From: Deltaproteobacteria bacterium
GTDB taxonomy: Bacteria; Desulfobacterota; Desulfomonilia; UBA1062
Assembly (NCBI GenBank): GCA_029547045.1
Contig: JAKPQL010000090.1
Span: 22,426-86,425 of the forward strand
Direction of reading: 5' to 3'
DNA length: 64,000 bases
Shown: positions 9,046 to 16,613 of the stretch, in pieces
Numbering within the stretch: position 1 is the stretch's first letter
Layout: the number at the start of each line of letters is the position of its first letter
Made by a program: the position numbers and the translations under genes
The notes under the pieces: generated by a model
What the model was told of the DNA's origin: nothing
Database searches by the model: none
What the model saw: only the letters and a program-made list of their open reading frames with translations

Positions 9046-9131
9046 CCTTCACAGCCACACCATGGGTAACCATGGGCCGGAAAGCCACGGGTCCGAAACG
9101 AGTGTGCGGACAGCCGGGCTGCCTGAGAAGG
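9046..9131 (+). promoter_or_regulatory. c-di-GMP-I (GEMM-I) riboswitch aptamer 2 of 3
   Basis: Same architecture as copy 1, starting within a few bases of it. P1 is probably CCTTC (9046-9050) with GAAGG (9127-9131). P2 is CCATGG/CCATGG around a GTAA tetraloop (9060-9075). P3 is GTCCG/CGGAC (9091-9095 with 9107-9111). Contact positions 9054 (G20), 9081 (A47) and 9122 (C92) are conserved. P2 and P3 differ from copy 1 by paired changes, so the folds and not only the sequence are maintained. Confidence 0.88.
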
Positions 9132-9142
9132 CTTCGACAGAA

Positions 9143-9224
9143 TCTCACTCACAGCCACACCAGGGGTAACCCTGGGCCGGAAAGCCACGGGTCCACGTCA
9201 GTGGACAGCCGGGTTGCCTGGAGA
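9143..9224 (+). promoter_or_regulatory. c-di-GMP-I (GEMM-I) riboswitch aptamer 3 of 3
   Basis: The gene-proximal copy. Probable P1 is TCTC (9143-9146) with GAGA (9221-9224). P2 is CCAGGG/CCCTGG with a GTAA loop (9160-9175). P3 is GTCCAC/GTGGAC with a GTCA loop (9191-9206). Ligand positions 9154, 9181 and 9217 are G, A and C as expected. It ends about 10 bases before the Shine-Dalgarno AAAGGAG of the gene at 9251. No T-run terminator lies between aptamer and gene, which favours translational control or control by P1/SD competition (inference). Confidence 0.9.
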
Positions 9225-9250
9225 ACCTCATCAGAAAGGAGTATTTTCCA

Positions 9251-9724
9251 ATGAAGAACAAGAGTCTCTTTGCCGCTCTGTGTATGGTCGGTCTGCTTAT
9301 ACTCCCCTGCGCGGCGTCCGCGCAGATGGTGGCCATGTCCGACGACGAGCTGCGTGAAATCGTTGGTCAGGCAGGCATTGACTTCAACACCCACATCGAC
9401 AACATGCCTGCCATGGGCGGTCTCCTCAACTACAGCGATGTCACCATCATCGGTTCCGTAGACTCACGGGGCTCCTCCACCATGGACCAGAACTTCATCA
9501 ACCAGATGGCCATGCCGGGCTTCGGCATGATGGGCCTCGGGTTCATGGGCCTCGGCTCCATGGGTCTCGGCACTCACGTGATCGACATGACCATCGACAT
9601 CGACCAGTTCACCATCGGCGCCATCCGTGTAGGGAACAACACCACCGGGCCGGAGCTCGGCAGTCTGTCCATATACGATATGCACGCAGAGATCATGGGA
9701 ACAGTATCAATATCGGCGCGCTAG
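9251..9724 (+). CDS. secreted DUF6160/FilA-like protein under triple riboswitch control
   Basis: The 157-residue product has a clear signal peptide (cleavage after AASAQ, about residue 25). The mature N-terminus AMSDDELREIVGQAGI resembles the LDD.AL...GQAGV start of DUF6160/FilA-type surface or fimbria-associated proteins. The middle has a Gly/Met/Leu repeat (GLGFMGLGSMGLG) and then beta-rich Asp/Ile segments. AAAGGAG precedes the ATG. Expression is expected to depend on c-di-GMP through the three aptamers at 8963-9224, which fits a surface, adhesion or matrix role, but no biochemical function can be read from the sequence. A terminator follows at 9804-9838. Confidence 0.75.
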   Translation: MKNKSLFAALCMVGLLILPCAASAQMVAMSDDELREIVGQAGIDFNTHIDNMPAMGGLLNYSDVTIIGSVDSRGSSTMDQNFINQMAMPGFGMMGLGFMGLGSMGLGTHVIDMTIDIDQFTIGAIRVGNNTTGPELGSLSIYDMHAEIMGTVSISAR

Positions 9725-9803
9725 AACGCACCTCGTTGCTCTTTTACCCCATTCCTCCTCGATGTCCCGTCTGAGGGTCGACGGGAGATCACCGTGATCC
9801 ACC

Positions 9804-9838
9804 TGTACGGCAGTGCCTACTGCCGTACAAGTCTTTTT
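9804..9838 (+). terminator. Rho-independent terminator of the riboswitch-controlled gene
   Basis: A perfect 11-bp stem (TGTACGGCAGT with ACTGCCGTACA) and a GCCT loop are followed by GTCTTTTT on the plus strand. It overlaps the last codons of the convergent queF gene. The minus strand lacks a T-run after the stem, so it terminates the plus-strand transcript. Confidence 0.85.
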
Positions 9839-10620
9839 CGCTCCACCCCCTCAGGCCCCACGGGGTCCGTGCGCCGGTGCGGGGTGATGTCGATCCCCCC
9901 CCTGCGGGTGTAGAAGCACGTCACCAGGAGGCGCTCCGGGGCGCACCGGGTCATGATGTCGCAGTAGATCCGCTCACACACCTCTTCCGCGAAACCAGGA
10001 TGGTTCCGGTACGAGCACAGGTACCTCAGCAGGCCGCCATGGTCCATGGCCGCTCCCCGATAGCCGATGACCACGCTCGCCCAGTCCGGCTGCCCCGTGA
10101 TGGGGCACAGGGTCCGCAGGAGCTCCGTATGGAGGGTCTCCTCCTGCCGGTTCTGGCCGATGGAGAGCAGGGCCGGGTCCGGCCCTGCCAGATCCCCCAT
10201 GGCGAGGTCGAGATCGTCCAGGCACGTCCCGTCCAGGCGCTCCACGGGCATCATGTCGGAGAACGCCCGCGGACCGATGATCCTGACCTCGATCCACCCG
10301 GGGGTGAGCAGGTTGGCCAGGTCATGCCGGAGCACTCCCTCCAGTTCCGGCGCCGAACCGAACCGCTCGCCGGCGAGGCCTCCCAGGTAGAGCTTGAGCG
10401 ATTTCGACTCCACAATGGACTGGCTCGTCACCGGGTATGCGAGCTCCAGGATGCCCGCCTCCGGTCTGCCCCTGAGGTTCAGCCAGGAGAGCTCGTAGCA
10501 TCGCCAGAGGTCATAGCCGTGGACCGGCACCGGGCAGGGCCTGCGCCTGATGGGGAAGAGCACCGAGGGGTCACGGCCCGGTGGCAGGTTCACCTTCCTG
10601 CCCAGCGGCATCCTGCTCAT
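9817..10620 (-). CDS. queF: NADPH-dependent 7-cyano-7-deazaguanine reductase
   Basis: The 267-residue QueF is of the longer bimodular type and reduces preQ0 to preQ1 for queuosine. The substrate-binding ESKSLKLYL motif is present near residue 70. The catalytic-cysteine block CPITGQPDWASV and the NADPH/fold region YRNHPGFAEEVCERIY follow in the C-terminal half. It overlaps queC by four bases (ATGA), as the last gene of the minus-strand queE-queC-queF operon. Its 3' end overlaps the terminator of the convergent riboswitch gene. Confidence 0.93.
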   Translation of the reverse strand: MSRMPLGRKVNLPPGRDPSVLFPIRRRPCPVPVHGYDLWRCYELSWLNLRGRPEAGILELAYPVTSQSIVESKSLKLYLGGLAGERFGSAPELEGVLRHDLANLLTPGWIEVRIIGPRAFSDMMPVERLDGTCLDDLDLAMGDLAGPDPALLSIGQNRQEETLHTELLRTLCPITGQPDWASVVIGYRGAAMDHGGLLRYLCSYRNHPGFAEEVCERIYCDIMTRCAPERLLVTCFYTRRGGIDITPHRRTDPVGPEGVERKRLVRQ

Positions 10621-11279
10621 GCCAGGTACCTCGTGGGGTCAAGGCCGCTGTCGTGCTCCAGGGCATATTTCCTCTCCAGACAGGTGGCGCAGGTCCCGCA
10701 GTGCAGGTCCAGGCCCTTGTAGCACGACCAGGTCCTGGTGAAATCCACTCCCATATCCCTGCCGATCCTGGCGATGGCTCGCTTGTCGAGGCCTGCGAAG
10801 GGCGCCTCGATGCGTACCCCTGCAAAGGTCCCCAGGGTGGCAGCCCGGGACATGGCCTCTATGAAATCGTTCGTGCAGTCAGGATACACGGGGTGGTCTC
10901 CCGCGTGGGACGCAATGAGAACTAGCGGTATGGCGTGGGTCTCCGCATAGCCTGCTGCCACGGAGAGCATGATCCCGTTCCTGAAGGGCACCACCGTGGA
11001 CGAGATGGAATCCGCCCGGTACGGGCCGTCAGGTATCTCCTCCCCGGAGAGCAGCAGGCTCGAGGTGAAGAGCGTGCCGAAGAAGGGCAGGTCCACCTCG
11101 GTGAAGACCGCCCCGCAGTTCTGGGCCAGCAGTCGTGCCATGGCGATCTCCTTCCGGGAGTGCTTGGATCCGTAGTTGAAGTTCAGTGTGTGGACAGTGC
11201 CATGGCGCTTCACCGCCCAGGCCAGGAGCACCGCCGAATCCATACCGCCGGAGAGCAGGATCACCGCCGCGTCATTCAT
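10617..11279 (-). CDS. queC: 7-cyano-7-deazaguanine (preQ0) synthase
   Basis: The 220-residue ATP-dependent amidoligase/nitrile synthase converts 7-carboxy-7-deazaguanine to preQ0. The PP-loop SGGMDS is near residue 10. The C-terminal zinc-binding region has the expected spaced cysteines (SCYKG, then CGTCATCLERK). It overlaps queE upstream and queF downstream by ATGA junctions, giving translational coupling. queD is not in the window. Confidence 0.94.
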   Translation of the reverse strand: MNDAAVILLSGGMDSAVLLAWAVKRHGTVHTLNFNYGSKHSRKEIAMARLLAQNCGAVFTEVDLPFFGTLFTSSLLLSGEEIPDGPYRADSISSTVVPFRNGIMLSVAAGYAETHAIPLVLIASHAGDHPVYPDCTNDFIEAMSRAATLGTFAGVRIEAPFAGLDKRAIARIGRDMGVDFTRTWSCYKGLDLHCGTCATCLERKYALEHDSGLDPTRYLA

Positions 11280-11911
11280 ACACCCCTCCTCTGGCCGAAG
11301 ACCAGCACGTGGAGCCTCGGCGTCATGTGGTACCCGTGGTCTCTGCAGAAGGCGAAGACGGTCTCCATCCGCTGCAGCTGTTCCTCCCTGGTGGCGCCCA
11401 TGGGCATGATGAAAACCCGTTCGGCATCCAGGGCATGCACCCGCACGAAGGCGTCGATCTCCCGCAGCGACGGCAGGTCATCCGCCACGAACTTGTAGCA
11501 GTCCGCCCTTTGGAGAGCCTGTGCCGAGCAGTGCCAGGAGCCGTCGATGTGCTTTGGGCTCAGGACGATGGCGGCCCCCTGCACCTCGGGGATCCCCGCC
11601 TTGCCGCTGGTTTCGTAGCATAGGCGGTACCCCCTGTTCACGAGGGCGTCGTGCAGTCCCTTCAGGCCGGATTCCCACTGCAGGAACGGCTCGCCCCCGG
11701 TGATGACCACGTCCCTCCCGGGATACCGCCCCACCTCGAGGAGGATCTCGTCGATGCCCATCTCCCTGAACTCGTGCCAGGCGTACGGGGTGTCGCACCA
11801 TGGGCACAGGGGCTCGATGCAGCCGCCCAGGCGGATGAAGATCGAAGGTGTCCCCAGCATGGGCCCTTCGCCCTGCAGGGAATGGAAGATCTCAGTGATC
11901 ACGAGCTTCAT
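11276..11911 (-). CDS. queE: 7-carboxy-7-deazaguanine synthase (radical SAM)
   Basis: The 211-residue radical SAM enzyme rearranges 6-carboxytetrahydropterin to CDG in the preQ0 pathway. The N-terminus SLQGEGPMLGTPSIFIRLGGC is typical of QueE. The cluster cysteines read C-IEPL-C-PW-C (C-x4-C-x2-C) instead of the common C-x3-C-x2-C. The GGEPFLQW motif supports SAM binding. It is the first gene of the queE-queC-queF unit. No preQ1 riboswitch pattern was recognised in its upstream 200 bases. Confidence 0.9.
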   Translation of the reverse strand: MKLVITEIFHSLQGEGPMLGTPSIFIRLGGCIEPLCPWCDTPYAWHEFREMGIDEILLEVGRYPGRDVVITGGEPFLQWESGLKGLHDALVNRGYRLCYETSGKAGIPEVQGAAIVLSPKHIDGSWHCSAQALQRADCYKFVADDLPSLREIDAFVRVHALDAERVFIMPMGATREEQLQRMETVFAFCRDHGYHMTPRLHVLVFGQRRGV

Positions 11912-12138
11912 GGCACCCGCTGCTACGCTCCTTCATGACAGGATGGTTCCTGGCCAGGCATTATACATCAGGGGTGGCGGGAAATCCACGCCCCGACCGT
12001 CGCCGGTGCAAGGCCTGGGATCCTGATGAGAATGCCGCGACTCCAGGGACTTCCAGGGTTTCCCAGATAACCATTCACACACGTTGTATTTTCTGCTAGG
12101 AGTACTTACGATAATACAATGCAGGAGAGGGGGGACCC

Positions 12139-12822
12139 ATGAAGATCATTCAAGACGCATTGCAGCGGGGGGACAAGGCCCTGAACGAGTACGAGTCCAA
12201 GCAGCTCCTGAGCGCCTACTCCATCCCGGTGACCAAGGAATTCGTGGCGGGCAGTGTCGCCGATGCCCTCTCGTTCGCCCGCCAGATCGGCTACCCCGTG
12301 GTGCTCAAGGGGTCTTCCCGCACGCTCACCCACAAGACCGAGCACCGCCTCATCGAGCTCGGCATCGACAGCGACGCGGCCCTGGAGAGGGCGTACCAGG
12401 CACTCCAGGAGCGCGGACACGGACAGCTCGACGGCATCCTGGTCCAGCAGATGGTCAAAGGCGAGCGCGAGCTGGTGGCGGGCCTCATCCGCGATCCCCA
12501 GTTCGGGCCCTGTGTCATGTTCGGCCTGGGCGGCATCTTCACCGAGGTACTCAAGGACGTCACCTTCCGGGTCGCGCCGCTGGAGATGCGCGATGCCTTC
12601 GAGATGATGGACGAGATCAAGGCCAGGAAACTCCTGGACGCCTTCCGGGGCAAGCCCGCCGTGAACCGGGAGGTGCTCGCAAAGGCGCTGGTGAACCTCG
12701 GCAGGATAGGCCTCGAGGTGGAAGAGGTGGCGGAGATCGACATCAACCCCATGATCATCCACGAGGACATGCCCATCGCCGTGGACGCCCTGGTGGTGTT
12801 GAGGAACCCCAAAGCCTCCTAG
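12139..12822 (+). CDS. ATP-grasp acyl-CoA synthetase (ADP/NDP-forming) beta-type subunit
   Basis: The 227-residue ATP-grasp_5 protein is equivalent to the beta subunit or domain of ADP-forming acetyl-CoA synthetase. Motifs: LNEYESKQLLSAYSIPV at the N-terminus, GYPVVLKGSS, VQQMVKGERELVAGL, the glycine-rich FGLGGIFTEVLKD, and the late EIDINPMI. It would make or consume acyl-CoA with ATP and phosphate, as in acetate or aromatic-acid metabolism of anaerobes. No CoA-binding alpha subunit is next to it, so the partner must be encoded elsewhere. GGAGAGGGGGG precedes the ATG, and the dihydrouridine synthase gene follows after 4 bases. Confidence 0.85.
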   Translation: MKIIQDALQRGDKALNEYESKQLLSAYSIPVTKEFVAGSVADALSFARQIGYPVVLKGSSRTLTHKTEHRLIELGIDSDAALERAYQALQERGHGQLDGILVQQMVKGERELVAGLIRDPQFGPCVMFGLGGIFTEVLKDVTFRVAPLEMRDAFEMMDEIKARKLLDAFRGKPAVNREVLAKALVNLGRIGLEVEEVAEIDINPMIIHEDMPIAVDALVVLRNPKAS

Positions 12823-12826
12823 CGCA

Positions 12827-13777
12827 ATGCCCCTGCTCCCCGAGCACGCGCTCTTCATGGCGCCCATGGTGGACCTGAGCCATGTGGCCTACCAGGAGCT
12901 CGTGCGCTCCTTCACGGGCTGCGACCTGGTGTACTCCGAGATGCTCAACGCCCGCATCGTACCCGACGAGAACCCCAGGACCTCGGTGTACCTGAAGTGG
13001 ACCAGGCTCGATGACCTCATCGTGCAGATCGCGGGCAATGACCCGGCCAGGATGAGAGATTCCGCCGCCAGGCTGGATGCGTTGTCCCCCTTCGGGATAG
13101 ACGTGAACATGGGATGCTGGCTCAAGAAGGTCACCTGCCACGGGTGGGGGGCGGGCCTCATGAAGGACCCCTCCCGGGCCGGGGCGGTGGTGGAGGCGGT
13201 GAGGAAGGTGGTGAACAGGCCCCTGTCCGTCAAGATGAGGATCGGGTACTCCCCGGACAGGCGGGCCATGCTGGACTTCGCGGACATGCTCGTGGATGCG
13301 GGAATCGATTTCCTGGTGCTCCACGCCCGGACCGTTCAGGACGGCATGTCCCGAAGGGCACGGTGGGAGTACATAGCCGCCCTGAAGGAGCATGTGAAGG
13401 TGCCGGTGGTGGGCAACGGCGACGTGGTGACGCCGGCGGATGCCCTGGACATGTTTCAAAAGACCGGCTGCGACGGGGTCATGGTGGGCAGGCAGGCCCT
13501 CGTGAAGCCGTGGATCTTCCGGGACATCAGGGCCCTGCTCGCCGGGCATGAGCCTCCCGCGCCACCGGACCTCAAGGGGGTTATGCTCCACCTGCTGGAC
13601 CTCCTCAGCGGGCACTTCCCCCCCGACGTGGCCCTCAAGCGCTTCAAGACGGCCATGGTCTGGCTGTCCCAGAACCTGGCCTTCGGCCATCACCTCGCCA
13701 AGGGCGTAAGCAGGGAGAAGACCCTGGACGGGGCCCGGGCCTGCATTGCAGATGCCTTTGAGCGGGGCATCACCTGA
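12827..13777 (+). CDS. dus: tRNA-dihydrouridine synthase
   Basis: The 316-residue FMN-dependent TIM-barrel enzyme reduces uridine in tRNA. MAPMVDLSHVAYQELVRSF matches the Dus N-terminal FMN block. The NMGC motif (residues about 99-102) contains the catalytic cysteine. LSVKMRIGY, FLVLHARTVQDG, VVGNGDV and GCDGVMVGRQAL are the usual phosphate-binding and active-site loops. The start is 4 bases after the preceding stop, suggesting co-transcription. The subtype (DusA/B/C) was not resolved. Confidence 0.92.
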   Translation: MPLLPEHALFMAPMVDLSHVAYQELVRSFTGCDLVYSEMLNARIVPDENPRTSVYLKWTRLDDLIVQIAGNDPARMRDSAARLDALSPFGIDVNMGCWLKKVTCHGWGAGLMKDPSRAGAVVEAVRKVVNRPLSVKMRIGYSPDRRAMLDFADMLVDAGIDFLVLHARTVQDGMSRRARWEYIAALKEHVKVPVVGNGDVVTPADALDMFQKTGCDGVMVGRQALVKPWIFRDIRALLAGHEPPAPPDLKGVMLHLLDLLSGHFPPDVALKRFKTAMVWLSQNLAFGHHLAKGVSREKTLDGARACIADAFERGIT

Positions 13778-13874
13778 TCGGCCTTGAATTTTTCACCCAG
13801 GAATGTATAACGGGGCTGCACGGCGCATGCCCTGTGCCGGTGCGGACTCCCCCCTTTCAGTCAAGGAGTGATGC

Positions 13875-15080
13875 ATGAAACAGATCGACCTGATGAAAGA
13901 GCTCCACACCCCTTCGGACAAGAAGATCGTCATGCTGGTCATGGACGGCCTGGGCGGGCTCCCTGACGCGAGCGGCATGACCGAACTGGAGGCAGCCCTC
14001 ACCCCCAACCTGGACAGGCTCGCCAGGGATTCCATCTGCGGGCTCTCCACGCCCATCGCGCCCGGCATCACCCCGGGCAGCGGCCCCGGCCACCTGGGGC
14101 TCTTCGGCTACGAGCCGCTTGAATACCAGATCGGCAGGGGCGTGCTGGAGGCTCTGGGCATCGGGCTCACCCTCACCCCGCAAAGCCTGGCCGCCCGCGG
14201 CAACTTCTGCACCCTGGATCCGGTGAGCGGCGTGATCACCGACCGCAGGGCGGGAAGGATCCCCACCCACAAGTGCGCAGAGCTCGTGCAAAAGCTCAAA
14301 CCCATCACCCTGGACGGGGTGAAGGTGGTGGTGGAGCCGGTGAAGGACTACCGGTTCGCCCTGATCCTCGAAGGCGAGGGCCTCCAGGAAGGCCTCAGCG
14401 AGACCGACCCCCAGAAGACCGGACTCAGGCCCCTGCCGGTGGAGCCCCTGCAGCCCGGGGCGAAGAAGAGCGCCGAGCTCCTGAACGCCTGGATCGCCAA
14501 GGCCCTCGAGGTGCTCAAGGGCGAGTCCCCGGCCAACGGGTGCACCCTGCGGGGCATCGCAAGGGACCCGGGGCTGCCGGGCTACAAGGAGGTCTACGGG
14601 CTGAACGCCTGCGCCATCGCCACCTACCCCATGTACAAGGGCCTTGCCCGGCTGGTGGGCATGGACGTGCTGGAGGCTGGCGATACCATTGCGAGCGAGG
14701 TGAAGACGCTCCGTGAGGCGTGGGACCGCTACGACTTCTTCTTCTTCCACGTGAAGAAGACCGACTCGGCGGGCGAGGACGGCAACTTCGCGGCCAAGGT
14801 CAAGGTCATCGAGGAGACCGATGCCGTCATCCCGGAGATCCTGGCGCTCAAGCCGAACGTCCTGCTCATCACCGGCGACCACTCCACACCGGCACTCCAG
14901 AAGTCTCACTCCTGGCACGAGCTCCCGGTGCTCTTCCACGCGGACAACATCCGCACGGACCAGGTGACCTCCTTCGGCGAGCGGGCGTGCATGGCGGGCG
15001 GCCTCGGGCACATCCGGCACGTGGACCTCATGCCGCTGGCCATGGCCCATGCGGACAGGCTCACCAAGTACGGCGCTTAG
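13875..15080 (+). CDS. apgM: cofactor-independent phosphoglycerate mutase, archaeal (ApgM) type
   Basis: The 401-residue alkaline-phosphatase-superfamily enzyme interconverts 3- and 2-phosphoglycerate. The metal-site signature MLVMDGLGGLP is at residue about 20. TPGSGPGHLGLFGY gives the catalytic-serine region, FFFHVKKTDSAGEDGN is the downstream metal ligand block, and LLITGDHSTP completes the site. This shorter archaeal-type form is also found in several deltaproteobacteria. AAGGAG precedes the ATG. With pgk and tpiA at 36-38 kb it supports a complete lower glycolytic/gluconeogenic route. Confidence 0.93.
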   Translation: MKQIDLMKELHTPSDKKIVMLVMDGLGGLPDASGMTELEAALTPNLDRLARDSICGLSTPIAPGITPGSGPGHLGLFGYEPLEYQIGRGVLEALGIGLTLTPQSLAARGNFCTLDPVSGVITDRRAGRIPTHKCAELVQKLKPITLDGVKVVVEPVKDYRFALILEGEGLQEGLSETDPQKTGLRPLPVEPLQPGAKKSAELLNAWIAKALEVLKGESPANGCTLRGIARDPGLPGYKEVYGLNACAIATYPMYKGLARLVGMDVLEAGDTIASEVKTLREAWDRYDFFFFHVKKTDSAGEDGNFAAKVKVIEETDAVIPEILALKPNVLLITGDHSTPALQKSHSWHELPVLFHADNIRTDQVTSFGERACMAGGLGHIRHVDLMPLAMAHADRLTKYGA

Positions 15081-15098
15081 GGAGAGGGGGAGAAGACG

Positions 15099-16211
15099 GT
15101 GAGCGCGAAGACCCGGGTTGCCATCATCTTCGTCGGCGTCTCCACCGAGCACGACGTGTCCGTGGTTTCAGCCTCGTCCATCGTGCGGAGCATCAATGCG
15201 GACAGGTTCGAGACGGTGCTCGTGGGCATCGACAAGGACGGCAGGTGGCTCCTGGGAGACGGCGCCTTCGACGCCCTGAAGAACGGGAGAACCTCGGCCG
15301 TGGAACCGGTGATCCTCTCCACGGATCCCCAGACCCGGGGCTTCCTCCACCTGGGATCCTCTCGCCTGACCCCGGTGGATGTCATCTTCCCGGTGCTCCA
15401 CGGTCCCCGCGGGGAGGACGGCACCATCCAGGGGCTCTTCGAGCTCGCCAATATCGCCTACGTGGGGTGCGACACCATGGCATCGGCCATCGCCATGGAC
15501 AAGGACATGACCAAGAGGGTCCTTGCCCAGCACGGCATCCCGGTGGCCAAGGGCACGTGCGTCACCCGGTGGATGTGGGACACCGACCGGGACGAGGTCC
15601 TCAGGGAGATCGCGGACACCCTGACCCTGCCCCTGTTCATCAAGCCCGCCACCATGGGTTCCAGCATCGGTGTGACCAAGGCGGCGGACATGGATGCCGT
15701 GGCCAGGGGGCTGGAATACGGCCTGGGCTTTTCCACCAAGGCCGTGGTGGAGCAGTCGGTGGAAGGGGCGCTGGAGGTGGAGATCGCTGTGCTCGGCAAC
15801 AACGAGCCGAAGGCCTCCGTGCCCGGCCAGGTCATCCCCAGCGGCGAGTTCTACGACTTCAACGCCAAGTATGTGGACAATGCAAGCGAGCTCATCATCC
15901 CGGCAAGGATCGGCAAGGTGATCGCCGAGGAGATGCAGTTCGCCGCAGTGGACGCCTTCGTGGCCATCGGCGGTTCCGGCATGGCGCGCATCGACTTCCT
16001 CGTGTCCGCCGACAGGGAAAGCTTCTTCCTCAACGAGATCAATCCCATCCCGGGGTTCACGAGCATCTCCATGTACCCCAAGCTCTGGGAGGCCACGGGC
16101 CTGCCCTACGGCGAACTCCTCACCAAGCTCATCGAGCTCGCCCTCAAGCGCTTCGAGATGAACCAGTCTCTCACCAGGACCATTGTCCTGGAAAAGGGGA
16201 TCGGGGTGTAA
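15099..16211 (+). CDS. ddl: D-alanine--D-alanine ligase
   Basis: The 370-residue ATP-grasp ligase makes the D-Ala-D-Ala dipeptide of peptidoglycan. VAIIFVGVSTEHDVSVVSA is the N-terminal block (the usual GG-S-EHEVS motif has VGVSTEHDVS here). PVLHGPRGEDGTIQGLFEL, FIKPATMGSSIGV and FFLNEINPIPGFTS are diagnostic. It starts at a GTG after GGGGAGAAG, 18 bases behind apgM. The gene is full length (family about 310-370). Confidence 0.94.
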   Translation: MSAKTRVAIIFVGVSTEHDVSVVSASSIVRSINADRFETVLVGIDKDGRWLLGDGAFDALKNGRTSAVEPVILSTDPQTRGFLHLGSSRLTPVDVIFPVLHGPRGEDGTIQGLFELANIAYVGCDTMASAIAMDKDMTKRVLAQHGIPVAKGTCVTRWMWDTDRDEVLREIADTLTLPLFIKPATMGSSIGVTKAADMDAVARGLEYGLGFSTKAVVEQSVEGALEVEIAVLGNNEPKASVPGQVIPSGEFYDFNAKYVDNASELIIPARIGKVIAEEMQFAAVDAFVAIGGSGMARIDFLVSADRESFFLNEINPIPGFTSISMYPKLWEATGLPYGELLTKLIELALKRFEMNQSLTRTIVLEKGIGV

Positions 16212-16280
16212 GGCAGGCGCCGCTCCTGAAGGATGGCTCCCGCGCACGGAATCCCTCCTGCGCCCTGAGAGGATCGGGCC

Positions 16281-16613
16281 CTACCTGAGGGGGACCCTCA
16301 CGGAGAGTCCGTACACGGTCTCCTTCTCACCCCGGGGCGTGGTGTACGAGTAGAACATGGGGGAGATCTCATAGATTCCGAAGGCGACCCCGCAGAACAG
16401 CCCGATGGCCGCCCCCTGGTAGATCCTGTCATAGTGGTCGCTGGGGTGGTCCATGAAGGCCAGGGTGGCCGCGCCCAGCAGCGTCCCTATGCCCGCCCCC
16501 CACAGGCCGTCGATGAGGACCACCTCCAGGGAGGAGGAAGACGCGGCGCAGGACTGGTGCGGCAGACAGAGGAGGGCCACGCAAACCGTTAGGATGACAG
16601 CGATCTTCTTCAT
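16281..16613 (-). CDS. small glycine-rich membrane protein at the end of the glp operon
   Basis: The 110-residue product has a signal-like N-terminus (KKIAVILTVCVALLCLP, cleavage near CAA). Two glycine-zipper-like hydrophobic segments follow (LWGAGIGTLLGAATLAF and YQGAAIGLFCGVAFGIY), then a charged C-terminus. The ATG overlaps the glpC stop (ATGA) and has AAGGAG, so it is translationally coupled to glpC. No family is recognised; a membrane role accompanying GlpABC is conjecture. Confidence 0.65.
   Translation of the reverse strand: MKKIAVILTVCVALLCLPHQSCAASSSSLEVVLIDGLWGAGIGTLLGAATLAFMDHPSDHYDRIYQGAAIGLFCGVAFGIYEISPMFYSYTTPRGEKETVYGLSVRVPLR

Noticed and set aside
8963..9224. cGAMP-specific (GEMM-Ib) reading of the riboswitches
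   Set aside because: The specificity base corresponding to Vc2 position 20 is G in all three copies, not A.
11912..12138. preQ1 riboswitch ahead of queE
   Set aside because: No preQ1-I or II aptamer core was recognised on the minus strand upstream of queE.
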